A stretch of 64,000 bases of DNA from JAUILH01 sp964230215 (GTDB lineage: Bacteria; Bacteroidota; Bacteroidia; Flavobacteriales_D; JAUILH01), in NCBI GenBank assembly GCA_964230215.1, contig CAXRGQ010000007.1:1-64000 (forward strand), written 5' to 3'. Below, in pieces: positions 24,481-33,287 of this stretch (positions within the stretch are counted from its first letter, which is position 1; every line of letters begins with the position of its first letter). The notes under the pieces are model-generated. The model worked only from the letters and a program-made list of their open reading frames with translations, made no database searches and had not been told where the DNA came from. The position numbers were made by a program, and so were the translations under genes.

Positions 24481-25422
24481 TTATTCTTGTTTGTACAAAT
24501 TAGCTTTATTTGATTTCTGCTGGTATTCTTTCATCCCATTTTCCAAATGATGAAGAATTTGCAGTTGAAAGTTGCTCGGATGGTGTTTACTCACGTTTCT
24601 TTCAGAGCGCATTGCCAATTCAAATTCCTCATCTCCAAAATGAGAAAACTTCTTTTTCCATCGTTTTAGTGTAAGCTTTTTAAGTCGCCTGTCTAAACTT
24701 TCTCCGAATGCTCCTTTAAGCAACCATTCGCCGAACCTTTTTGTACGAGAAGAAGAAACATTTATTTCCATATCTGCGTGTAAGTATGAATTGGGCTGAA
24801 TATAATTGCTGGCCCATCCATTCGCACTTAATAAGTCTTTATAAATCTCAACATTGTAAACAGGAATAAGTGAATTTAACTCTACTGCCGTAAACATGTT
24901 CTCATCCGGTATGGCTAGTTCGTTTTCGCCTATGAAATAGTTTACACAGAAATATTTTCGTGAATTCAGTCGCAAAACCTTCTTATTTAGGACCAGTAAG
25001 GTGCGTGTTAACCAAAGTCGATTGTTTTTAGTGATGATAAAGAAGTCGACATCACCATCTTCCTTAAGTACCCCCTTAGATACTGAGCCAGAAATCATCA
25101 CTGATTTAACAAATGGAAATCTTGAAATCACTTTTATTGAGCGCTCTATTTTTGATTTAGCTTTCTCAAGTCTGTTCTCATCCGCAATTCTTTGGTCAAT
25201 TTGGAGCTGGGATTCGTTTATTCCCAAATACCCATTCTTCTCTACTAATAATCCCTCCTTGATTAGCACATTCACTATGCGATTTAGCGTTTCCCCGTCG
25301 CGGACACTAGGGCATGTTTTTAAAATCTCATCAAACTTAAGCGGATAATTAAAAAAACTGTAGTACAACACAAGTCTATATATCTCCTCATCATCCCTTA
25401 ACTTACTTAAAGCTTCATTCAT
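24481..25422 (-). CDS. Nucleotidyltransferase-domain protein
   Basis: 313 residues. The N-terminal ~90 residues look like a winged-helix part (NYPLKFDEILKTCP, LLVEKNGYLGIN). A polymerase-beta-type nucleotidyltransferase site follows: MISGSVSKGVLKEDGDVDFF (about 108-127), the GS...DxD pattern that binds nucleotide and metal. The C-terminal half is helical and very basic. Members of this broad superfamily transfer NMP groups to proteins, RNAs or small molecules, or act as toxins; no pair partner is visible here. It is upstream of rsgA on the same strand and divergent from the glycan operon, so a glycan role is also possible. Specific function unknown. Confidence 0.7.
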   Translation of the reverse strand: MNEALSKLRDDEEIYRLVLYYSFFNYPLKFDEILKTCPSVRDGETLNRIVNVLIKEGLLVEKNGYLGINESQLQIDQRIADENRLEKAKSKIERSIKVISRFPFVKSVMISGSVSKGVLKEDGDVDFFIITKNNRLWLTRTLLVLNKKVLRLNSRKYFCVNYFIGENELAIPDENMFTAVELNSLIPVYNVEIYKDLLSANGWASNYIQPNSYLHADMEINVSSSRTKRFGEWLLKGAFGESLDRRLKKLTLKRWKKKFSHFGDEEFELAMRSERNVSKHHPSNFQLQILHHLENGMKEYQQKSNKANLYKQE

Positions 25423-25486
25423 TTTAAGTAAAATTAAGCTTTATTTCGATTGACAACATTTTATCTCATATACGTATCTTGCGCAC

Positions 25487-26443
25487 ATGAATTCAAAACT
25501 CCCATTATCTACCCTAATTCTAAGTCATTGGAAATTCATTGCACTTATGACTATTGTTGGAGGAGGCGTAGCATTTGCAGTGAGTAAAATTGTACCAAAA
25601 AAGTACACCTCCTATGCTGAGGTTTATGCTACCTCATCTAATTCACTTGATGATGCAATTAGTAGGCCAGAATTTGGTTATGAAATTCACTCGGACAGAT
25701 TAATTCAACTACTAGAATCACAGCGAATAAAAGACTCTGTTATCAGCGAATTTGACTTGATAAACTACTATGATTTGGACCCTTCCAAAAACACTATTTT
25801 ATCTGATGCCTATAAAGAACTATCTGAAGACTTGACTTTTAGCAGGAACCCAAAAATGGCCGTCATCATTAAGGCTGAAACTAAGGATCCAGAACTGTCT
25901 GCAAAAATGGTGAATTATATTATTGACATTATAGACCCTGTAAACGAATCTATCTTAAAGTCAAATGCCTATAAAGCGGTTGATCACTATCGTACCCATT
26001 TAAGTGAAGCTCAGCACCGAGTAGACTCATTGATATCCATTATTTATTCTATTGAAATTGATAGCAACAAAGTCGATAAGCTAAGCACCAGTAGAGTGCT
26101 TAGGTTGCAAGATGAATTTATGAACCCAAATAATCCTATTCGTACAACTCTTGCAAGAATTTCTCAATATCCATTAAGCAGGGATGATGAGGCGACAATA
26201 AATAATTACATATTTGAACTTGGTCAGCTCAATCATTTTAAGTCGAAACTCGCAGAAGCCAAAAATAGTATTGAAGCACCCACACCATCCATCCACGTAA
26301 TTTCAAGAGCAAAACCATTGTTTAAGCCATCTTATCCCAACACAATTGTAAACACTCTTCTTGGTTTGGTTTTTGGTTTAATTTCAAGCCTTCTAATCAT
26401 TGTAGCTAGATTAAAAATCAAGGAAATAAAGGCTATATCTTGA
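25487..26443 (+). CDS. Polysaccharide chain-length regulator, Wzz-like
   Basis: 318 residues with one membrane helix at each end (about 14-36 and 287-310) and a periplasmic domain between, the layout of polysaccharide co-polymerases that set chain length. The first segment is preceded by LILSHWKFIALMTIVGG and followed by KKYTSYAEVYAT; the second is preceded by a Pro-rich PLFKPSYPN, as in Wzz proteins. No kinase domain is attached. It is the first gene of the surface-glycan operon. A weak promoter (TTG at 25450 and TATCTTG at 25475) precedes it. Its stop overlaps the next start (TTGA). Confidence 0.82.
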   Translation: MNSKLPLSTLILSHWKFIALMTIVGGGVAFAVSKIVPKKYTSYAEVYATSSNSLDDAISRPEFGYEIHSDRLIQLLESQRIKDSVISEFDLINYYDLDPSKNTILSDAYKELSEDLTFSRNPKMAVIIKAETKDPELSAKMVNYIIDIIDPVNESILKSNAYKAVDHYRTHLSEAQHRVDSLISIIYSIEIDSNKVDKLSTSRVLRLQDEFMNPNNPIRTTLARISQYPLSRDDEATINNYIFELGQLNHFKSKLAEAKNSIEAPTPSIHVISRAKPLFKPSYPNTIVNTLLGLVFGLISSLLIIVARLKIKEIKAIS

Positions 26444-27858
26444 CTCAAGTCAGATCATATCTAGCTATCAGCATATTGTGCATGGGGCTTATAGCTGTAG
26501 AAGCATATATGCTTTACCAAGGTATGCAGTCAACATTAGAAACCACCAATTATATTCTGGCGTCATTAACTATAGGTATCGTTGCCAGTTCCTACTATAA
26601 GTATATAATACCAGCCATAATTCTGCTAGCTCCATTATCCATCAATTTACCGGCAGAAACACTTGGTTTTAAAATAAGTTTTCCAACTGAAATACTAACG
26701 CTTATTCTCTTCATAACAGCAGGATTTCATTTGGTTTATTACGAAAAGTTTGACAAGCGAATAGTAAAGCATCCTATTAGTATTGTTTTAGCGCTTGACT
26801 TAATCTGGACGCTTATTACAGCGTTGACCAGTACTGACTTTAATGTGTCCATTAAGCGTTTTATACTGAAACTCATATTCATATCAGTTTATTACTTTGT
26901 GTTTTCACATTGGTTTAAGGACGCAAAAAACAAGGCAAAACTCTACTGGCTTTATGGCTTAGGCTTAATTTATCCCATAATACACACATTGCTAATCCAT
27001 GCCGAATATGACTTTAGTCAACAAGTAAGCTTTGCAGCTCCAATGCCATATTTTATGGATCATACGATATATGGCGCTTGTTTAGGTCTGGTATTTCCTT
27101 TTTTTATAATAAAAACCTTTCGCAACAAACAGATTAATTTTCTTGCGATGACCATAACTATACTGCTCTTAATTGCTATCATTTTGTCTTATTCAAGAGC
27201 AACCTGGATATGTCTGTTTATGGTTGGCCTGAGTTATTTAGCCATCAGATATGGACTTAGAGCAAAGCACCTACTTATCATGAGCGCGCTGGGTACATTC
27301 ACGATCATCAGCCAATCAGATACAATATTGTTTTCATTAAAAAACCAAGAATCAACTGAAAATGATGATAATGTTGCCGACCATCTTGGGTCAGTGACCA
27401 ACCTCAACACAGATGCGTCCAATTTAGAGCGCATTAATCGCTGGGTTGCGGCATATAATATGTTTCTTGAGAAACCCTTGGTTGGATTTGGGCCCGGCAC
27501 CTATCAATTCAAATATGCACCTTACCAAGAGGTAAGTTATAAAACAAGAATTAGTACAAACAATGGAAACAGAGGTCATGCACATTCCGAATATCTTGGG
27601 AGTTTGGCGGAAACTGGCATAATTGGGCTCATTATTTTAATCGGACTAATATTTACCAGTATACATTATGGTATAAAGCACATTCATACTAATAAAGAGT
27701 CTGTTTACTGGATTGCAACACTATGTATAATAGCCTTTGCTATACAGGGCACTTTTAACGGATTTTTGGATTACGAAAAAATGGCAATTCTAGTCTACGG
27801 ATCAATGGCCATAATAGTAGCGCCACAAGGAGAAATAAGCAAAAATGATAGGTCTTAA
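26440..27858 (+). CDS. O-antigen ligase / polymerase family membrane protein
   Basis: 472 residues from a TTG that overlaps the upstream stop. About eleven hydrophobic segments and a large periplasmic loop are present. The loop contains NLERINRWVAAYNMFLEKP and GFGPGTYQF, then RGHAHSEYLGSLAETGIIGL, the motif of Wzy_C/WaaL-type proteins with an arginine and His that act on the lipid-linked donor. It probably polymerises or ligates glycan units. Its end overlaps the next gene by 14 bases. Confidence 0.85.
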   Translation: MTQVRSYLAISILCMGLIAVEAYMLYQGMQSTLETTNYILASLTIGIVASSYYKYIIPAIILLAPLSINLPAETLGFKISFPTEILTLILFITAGFHLVYYEKFDKRIVKHPISIVLALDLIWTLITALTSTDFNVSIKRFILKLIFISVYYFVFSHWFKDAKNKAKLYWLYGLGLIYPIIHTLLIHAEYDFSQQVSFAAPMPYFMDHTIYGACLGLVFPFFIIKTFRNKQINFLAMTITILLLIAIILSYSRATWICLFMVGLSYLAIRYGLRAKHLLIMSALGTFTIISQSDTILFSLKNQESTENDDNVADHLGSVTNLNTDASNLERINRWVAAYNMFLEKPLVGFGPGTYQFKYAPYQEVSYKTRISTNNGNRGHAHSEYLGSLAETGIIGLIILIGLIFTSIHYGIKHIHTNKESVYWIATLCIIAFAIQGTFNGFLDYEKMAILVYGSMAIIVAPQGEISKNDRS

Positions 27859-28828
27859 AACACTATACATACAGGCCACATTAAAGAGATCCTTTCAACA
27901 TGCGACCTACATTACCTTCTTGATATTTAGTGTATTGTTAATCCTGGAAATTTGTTATAGAAATCAAATAATCGACTTTTATAAAACTGAGTTGGATGGA
28001 CTTAATTCTACGGAAGAATTATCAGAAAACGGAAGCAAAACTTTGATTATTGGTGACTCATTTAGCGCTCATCCGGAGAGCTATGTTAAAGTACTAAAGG
28101 ATAGTCTAAACACCCAGGATCACAAAATCATTAATGCCTCTGTTCCCGGTATCGGTATAAAGCAACAAGCTATTATTCTGGATAAACGTTTGCGTCAATT
28201 CAATGCTAAAAACGTTATTATTCAAGTTTACCTTGGCAATGATTTAATCGACTATAGCTATCCCATAAGTTGGAAAAATCAATCTTTAGCTAGAAATATA
28301 TACTGGATGTTAGGTGATGTGTTCTTGGTAGTACCCTATATAAACTCTAGGCTAAAACCTCTTGCTAACAATCAACATACGCCTAGTAATGGGTCAAGTA
28401 GTTTTAGCGTTGAAAACTACCACAATTTAAGTAAGCTCTATCTAAAATCAAGCAAAAATCTCTACAATGACATGTTTGCTCTAAAGGGAGATTGGATGGA
28501 TATTTATAATGATTGGAGAGATAAAATGCAGGAAGTTATTGATAGTCATCCCGAAATAAATTTCACACTCTTGGTATTCCCACATTGTGCACAAACTACT
28601 CCATTGTATCGTGAGCGTTTCAAAGATCTGGGAGCTAGTTTTACGGATGATTTACGCACAATCAATTCTCATATTAAAAAAGACTTTAGCAATATAAAGC
28701 TTATTGATCTGACTGAGTTTATTATTGAACAAGAACATAGTGGAGTCAGGATGTATTACGATAACGACCCTCATTTACACACCTCAGCTCAACAACTAAT
28801 TGGCAAATACTTATTAAATGAGTTATAG
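27845..28828 (+). CDS. SGNH hydrolase-like protein in the glycan operon
   Basis: 327 residues with one N-terminal membrane anchor (about 20-38), so the rest is likely periplasmic. SGNH-type blocks are visible in order: IIGDSFSAHP (Ser72), NASVPGIG, VYLGNDLIDY, and a C-terminal DNDPHLH (about 306-312). Enzymes of this class in glycan operons add or remove O-acetyl groups, but an esterase is equally possible; the missing family match leaves this as inference. It is embedded in the glycan operon, overlapping both neighbours (14 and 11 bases). Confidence 0.7.
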   Translation: MIGLKTLYIQATLKRSFQHATYITFLIFSVLLILEICYRNQIIDFYKTELDGLNSTEELSENGSKTLIIGDSFSAHPESYVKVLKDSLNTQDHKIINASVPGIGIKQQAIILDKRLRQFNAKNVIIQVYLGNDLIDYSYPISWKNQSLARNIYWMLGDVFLVVPYINSRLKPLANNQHTPSNGSSSFSVENYHNLSKLYLKSSKNLYNDMFALKGDWMDIYNDWRDKMQEVIDSHPEINFTLLVFPHCAQTTPLYRERFKDLGASFTDDLRTINSHIKKDFSNIKLIDLTEFIIEQEHSGVRMYYDNDPHLHTSAQQLIGKYLLNEL

Positions 28829-30335
28829 CTTCAGTAAGCGGATCTTTTGGTTGCTCAGTTTACTGCTGATTATTTATCGATTTTTTCATTTCGATGAAAC
28901 TTTAGATAGTCCGCATACTTGGAGACAATCAGATACTGCCAATTATATCTATGATTTCTATTTAAACGGTATTGACCTATTGCACCCGAGTGTCTGTTGG
29001 ATGGGAGATCATAAAACGCTCCTTCTCGAGTTCCCTTTACCAGAGGCGATGGTTAGCCTCTTGTACCAGGTATTTGGTCCAAGTCATATTGTAGCTAGAG
29101 CTTTCTTTTTTATTAGCTTTTTGGTATGTGCATTATACTTTTTTCGCATAGTTAGATACGTATGGTCGGAGTCAGTTGCTCGTTTTGCGTTCCTAATTTA
29201 TCTCAGCGTACCTCTGAGCTTATTTTTTAGCCGAGCCGTACATATAGATTTTTTCACCTTGGCATTGGTTCACATCTGCATGTATTTTCTTTTAAAGTTT
29301 GTCGATTCATCTAATCGAAAACACTTACTAATTTCTGCTGTAGCTGCCAGTATAGGTTTTTTAGTTAAAGCGCCATATTTCCTGCCCATTGTACTGCCTT
29401 TACTAGCTTACGCACATAGGAAAAAGCGTATTAAGCAACTTCTTTTTGCCGGCATCTATTTTATTCCAGCCTTACTCCTTTTCTATTTGTGGCAGCGTCA
29501 TTCTTTTGCGGTGAATAACGCAGCACCAGATTGGCATTTCTTACAAGGATATAGAAAGTTTACGGACAATGTAGATTGGTACTTTGGCCCCATGGAGCAG
29601 CGCTATGTTCCTGAGTTATGGGAACTTCTTAAACAAAGATTTAGGCAAGAGATTCTTGGCATATCGGGTATATCATTAATGCTGATAGGCATTGTATTTA
29701 GCCCTCGTACTAAGTATTCTTCAATCGCTTATTGGTGGCTAGGATCAAGTATAATTTATCTACTCGTGTTCTATAATCTTAATTTGGTTCACAACTACTA
29801 TCAAGTACCTTTTATAGCTCCTATTGCAATTATAGCTGCCATTGGCCTTAGTAAAATCTATCATAAAAGCTCATTTGGTCCCATTTTGGCATACATTTTA
29901 TTCGGCTTATTTTTAGTCGAATCAGTCAAATACGCTGAGAAAAACTATTATGTTGTGCAAACACTGCACATGGAAATTGGTGAGATCATAAGGAATGAAA
30001 CCCAGCCTGACGACTTGTGTATAGTCAACCATCATGAGATGGACAGCAAATGTCCCAATTTCCTGTATGCTGGTCGCAGAAATGGTTGGACCTTGCCATG
30101 GAACGGTGCGCGTTCTGAAGTGGTCTTAAAGCTAATGGAAGAAGGCGCAAGCAAACTGATAATATCTAGAGATATTCCCCTAGATGGCGATATGCATGGG
30201 TTTGCCCAAACTTTTCCGACAGACACCTTTTCAATATCAGACAATCATACTGTGTATGTCATTGATTTGCGCTATCGACACATTTGGGATTCTATTCCCG
30301 TAGAGCTTAAGAATAAATCAAAACACCTATATTGA
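28818..30335 (+). CDS. GT39-like glycosyltransferase (GT-C fold)
   Basis: 505 residues, about ten hydrophobic segments. The first extracellular loop has DSPHTWRQSDTANY (about 30-43), the Asp-containing motif of ArnT/PMT-type transferases that use a polyprenyl-phosphate-linked sugar. A second region FSRAVHIDFFTLAL and a soluble C-terminal domain follow. It would add a sugar to a lipid or glycan acceptor on the outer face of the inner membrane. Overlaps the SGNH gene by 11 bases; the carbamoyltransferase starts 6 bases later. Confidence 0.85.
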   Translation: MSYSFSKRIFWLLSLLLIIYRFFHFDETLDSPHTWRQSDTANYIYDFYLNGIDLLHPSVCWMGDHKTLLLEFPLPEAMVSLLYQVFGPSHIVARAFFFISFLVCALYFFRIVRYVWSESVARFAFLIYLSVPLSLFFSRAVHIDFFTLALVHICMYFLLKFVDSSNRKHLLISAVAASIGFLVKAPYFLPIVLPLLAYAHRKKRIKQLLFAGIYFIPALLLFYLWQRHSFAVNNAAPDWHFLQGYRKFTDNVDWYFGPMEQRYVPELWELLKQRFRQEILGISGISLMLIGIVFSPRTKYSSIAYWWLGSSIIYLLVFYNLNLVHNYYQVPFIAPIAIIAAIGLSKIYHKSSFGPILAYILFGLFLVESVKYAEKNYYVVQTLHMEIGEIIRNETQPDDLCIVNHHEMDSKCPNFLYAGRRNGWTLPWNGARSEVVLKLMEEGASKLIISRDIPLDGDMHGFAQTFPTDTFSISDNHTVYVIDLRYRHIWDSIPVELKNKSKHLY

Positions 30336-30341
30336 TGCTGC

Positions 30342-32084
30342 ATGTATATCCTTGGCTTATCATATGATTTTCACGACTCTGCAATATGTTTGTTAAAGGA
30401 TGGCGTGATTGTATTTGCAGCAGAAGAAGAGCGATTTACAAGACGTAAACACGATAATCGATTTCCCATAAACGCTATTAATGCAGCATTTGAGCATGAA
30501 AAAATCAGCATTACTGAAATTGATCGAATAGTTTATTTTGAAAAGCCTCTTAGAAAGTTTGATAGAATCCTAACCGAACATCTTGCAACAGCACCTTATG
30601 GCTTAAAGCGCTTTGTTAAATCAACACAATCTTGGCTTAAAAGTAAGCTATGGACAAGTAACACAATCAAAACTAAACTGAATTACAAAGGTGATATTTC
30701 ATATGTTTCTCACCACATGTCACACGCTGCTTACGCCTATTATACTGGGCCCTTTAGCAAGGCATGTATAATTAGTATAGACGGTGTTGGTGAAGACTCA
30801 AGCTGTTCGGTGTTTCATGCGAAAAACAAATCAATCAATGAACTTTATACCATAAATTATCCAGATTCAATAGGTCTTTTATATTCAGCATTTACCCATT
30901 ATTGCGGGTTTAAGGTTAACTCTGGCGAATACAAATTGATGGGTCTAGCTCCCAATGGAAAGCCAATCTATGCTGAAACTATTACCCAGGAGTTAGTCAA
31001 TTTGAATGATGATGGTTCATTTTCTCTAGATCAAGGATATTTTAATTACAGGTCTGGCGATAAAATGATTTCTCCTTTGTTTGAAAAACTTTTTGGTAAG
31101 CCATCGCGAACACCTGAAACTGAAATTGATCAATTTTATAAAGACATAGCTTGCTCAATTCAGACCGTAATTACCCAAATAATAACTAGAATCGTAGAAT
31201 TTGCTGTTGAGCAAACCAAGGAGGATACTGTTATCATGACTGGAGGAGTTGCTTTGAACTGTACGAGTAATGGTGAATTAGTGAGACAATTTCCAAATCT
31301 ACATTTCTTTATTCCTCCAGCACCGGGAGATAATGGCAGCGCAATTGGAGCGGCGCTAATGAGTTGGCACAATGAATTTGACCATGATTTCACACCTGGC
31401 AGTCCAAGTCTTACACAGCATGTTTATTTAGGCACTCAGCATAAGATTAGTGCCCAATATCTTGACGCCTTAGAACTAAAGTATAAAGACCTAACTAATG
31501 ATGAATTAATACACAGCTGTGTTGAATTACTGGAATCAAAAAAAGTTATTGGTGTTTTTAAGGGGAGAATGGAATTTGGTCCACGTGCCTTGGGCAATAG
31601 AAGCATCTTGGCTGCGCCCCAATTTGACGATATGCAGTCTAGGGTGAATCTTGCCATAAAAAAGCGAGAGAGTTTTCGCCCTTTTGCACCAGTTACAATT
31701 GAAGAAAATGCAAAAGATTGGTTCCACAATATTGCTGACCAACCGTTCATGACTTATACATATCAATGTAAGCACGCTGATAGAATTCCGGCATGTGTGC
31801 ACGTGGACAATAGCGCAAGGACTCAAATACTGAAAAAGGATGACAATCCATTTTTACACGGTCTAATTTCGGCATATGGTAGAAAAACAAAGATCCCAGT
31901 GTTAATCAACACCTCCTTTAATTTACGAGGAGAACCCATTGTCGAATCTCCATTAAATGCGATTGAGAGCTTTTTTAACTGCGATATGGATGCCCTCATC
32001 TTGGAAAACTTCTTAATTCTTAAATCCGAAAACGTGGATTTAAGCCCTAAATTTATTTCAAATCATGCGCCAGAACTGGATTAA
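30342..32084 (+). CDS. NodU/CmcH-family carbamoyltransferase
   Basis: 580 residues. The N-terminal Kae1/HSP70-like domain forms carbamoyl-adenylate: MYILGLSYDFHDSAICLL, an AAEEERFTRRKHD segment, SHHMSHAA with the His ligands of the iron site, and IISIDGVGEDSS. The C-terminal YrdC-like part has GRMEFGPRALGNRSILA and INTSFNLRGEPIVE. Such enzymes transfer the carbamoyl group of carbamoyl phosphate to a sugar or other hydroxyl. The following SxtJ-like and DUF5989 genes are the usual companions of this enzyme, so this set acts as a unit. The acceptor is probably the glycan made by this operon. Confidence 0.93.
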   Translation: MYILGLSYDFHDSAICLLKDGVIVFAAEEERFTRRKHDNRFPINAINAAFEHEKISITEIDRIVYFEKPLRKFDRILTEHLATAPYGLKRFVKSTQSWLKSKLWTSNTIKTKLNYKGDISYVSHHMSHAAYAYYTGPFSKACIISIDGVGEDSSCSVFHAKNKSINELYTINYPDSIGLLYSAFTHYCGFKVNSGEYKLMGLAPNGKPIYAETITQELVNLNDDGSFSLDQGYFNYRSGDKMISPLFEKLFGKPSRTPETEIDQFYKDIACSIQTVITQIITRIVEFAVEQTKEDTVIMTGGVALNCTSNGELVRQFPNLHFFIPPAPGDNGSAIGAALMSWHNEFDHDFTPGSPSLTQHVYLGTQHKISAQYLDALELKYKDLTNDELIHSCVELLESKKVIGVFKGRMEFGPRALGNRSILAAPQFDDMQSRVNLAIKKRESFRPFAPVTIEENAKDWFHNIADQPFMTYTYQCKHADRIPACVHVDNSARTQILKKDDNPFLHGLISAYGRKTKIPVLINTSFNLRGEPIVESPLNAIESFFNCDMDALILENFLILKSENVDLSPKFISNHAPELD

Positions 32085-32469
32085 ACATATAATTGGAGAT
32101 GTTACTTTAAAGTCTAGAGATGGGAAGTCTGTAAGGACTTTTGCAACTGTATTGGCAATCATTCTTATGGGACTGAGCGTTTTGCTTTATTTCAAGCACA
32201 ATTCAATTGAGTTACCAATAGGATTGACGGCCCTTTCCCTGTTTACTTATTTTTCGAAATGCACCCCGTACATGCGCGTTCTTTACGTTGTTTGGGTCTG
32301 CATAAGTAAGTTTATTGGTACCATCGTGTCTACAACTTTGTTGATTGTGGTCTATGTTCTCATAGTGATTCCAATTGGCTTAATTAAGCGTACATTTAGC
32401 AAGAAAGAATCTAGCCCTGCTTGGACAAAAGTTGAAGAATCAAAAGTGGAATTTGATAAGCTTTACTAA
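32065..32469 (+). CDS. SxtJ family membrane protein
   Basis: 134 residues with three hydrophobic segments (about 25-42, 50-65, 73-106). The stretch LLIVVYVLIVIPIGLIKRTF near the end matches the conserved segment of SxtJ-like proteins, small membrane proteins of unknown biochemistry that accompany NodU-type carbamoyltransferases. The ATG at 32065 overlaps the carbamoyltransferase end by 20 bases. Confidence 0.8.
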   Translation: MRQNWIKHIIGDVTLKSRDGKSVRTFATVLAIILMGLSVLLYFKHNSIELPIGLTALSLFTYFSKCTPYMRVLYVVWVCISKFIGTIVSTTLLIVVYVLIVIPIGLIKRTFSKKESSPAWTKVEESKVEFDKLY

Positions 32470-32627
32470 TGGATAGACTTAAAGTGCTCGGTCAGTTTTT
32501 TAATTATTTATGGAAGAAAAAACGCTTTTGGCTCTTTCCATTGATTCTGGCACTGATAATTTTAGGCGTACTGGTAATCTTGGGCGAGAGCTCAACGGTT
32601 GGTCCATTTATATACAGCCTATTCTAA
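32469..32627 (+). CDS. DUF5989 family small membrane protein
   Basis: A 52-residue protein starting at the ATG that overlaps the SxtJ-like stop by one base (TAATG). A basic amphipathic lead (LWKKKRFW) is followed by one membrane helix (LFPLILALIILGVLVIL) and the terminal GPFIYSLF. This matches the DUF5989 pattern of a KRxFWL lead, one helix and a final PFIYxLF. It is the third member of the carbamoyltransferase-SxtJ-DUF5989 set. Role unknown. It overlaps the convergent methyltransferase by nine bases. Confidence 0.82.
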   Translation: MDRLKVLGQFFNYLWKKKRFWLFPLILALIILGVLVILGESSTVGPFIYSLF

Positions 32628-33287
32628 TCCCTTCACTTGATAAATAGAATGAATATTTGTGAAGTTTTTTCTATTGAACACATCCTCCAATTGCAGTCCG
32701 GCATTTTGGGCTAAGCCCGAAATTTTATCCATCTGGCAATCATCTGACAGCACCATATACACCTTAGATTTCATATGACCTTTTAGTTGATCAAAGCACT
32801 TCACGAAATACTGAAACTCTTCACCACAAAACCAAGCATTATCGGCAATGGAGGCAGGGGTTTTAGGATAATATGGTGGATTAACAAAAATGAAATCATA
32901 GGATTTCATATCACTAACTGAATCAAAAAGATTCGATTGATATAGATTACATTCTACATGATTTCTCTTACAATTATCTTCAGACGACTTTAGCGCTAAA
33001 TCCGATATATCCACTCCTTCTGCATGCGCCCCATTTTTAGCGGCATAGATAACGATGGCCCCACTTCCAACGCCAATTTCAAGAACTGTGCTATTTGAGA
33101 GCGTTAAACCCGACATAAAATCCAGCATGGTTTTTGTGCTACCGGTTAAGAATGGTGGAAATACACCTGGTGGAACAAGCAAGTCTATCCCTTTATACGA
33201 CCACATCCTGGGCTTTCTCACATAGGCTTTGTAAAATGGACCGAGCGGCCGCATCAGCTTCTTTCCTATTTTCCGTCGTATGCTCAT
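32619..33287 (-). CDS. Class I SAM methyltransferase with NPPY motif
   Basis: 222 residues. SAM-binding motif I is VLEIGVGSGAIVIYAA (about 69-84) and motif II lies near EGVDISD. The catalytic motif is FVNPPYY (about 134-140), the NPPY signature of enzymes that methylate an amide or exocyclic amino nitrogen, such as PrmC, TrmN6 and related proteins. A basic N-terminal extension (MSIRRKIGKKLMRP) is present. The gene's start overlaps the end of the next upstream gene (a radical SAM enzyme) by four bases, so a role in the same pathway is likely. The substrate could be a small molecule, RNA or protein. Confidence 0.82.
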   Translation of the reverse strand: MSIRRKIGKKLMRPLGPFYKAYVRKPRMWSYKGIDLLVPPGVFPPFLTGSTKTMLDFMSGLTLSNSTVLEIGVGSGAIVIYAAKNGAHAEGVDISDLALKSSEDNCKRNHVECNLYQSNLFDSVSDMKSYDFIFVNPPYYPKTPASIADNAWFCGEEFQYFVKCFDQLKGHMKSKVYMVLSDDCQMDKISGLAQNAGLQLEDVFNRKNFTNIHSIYQVKGLE

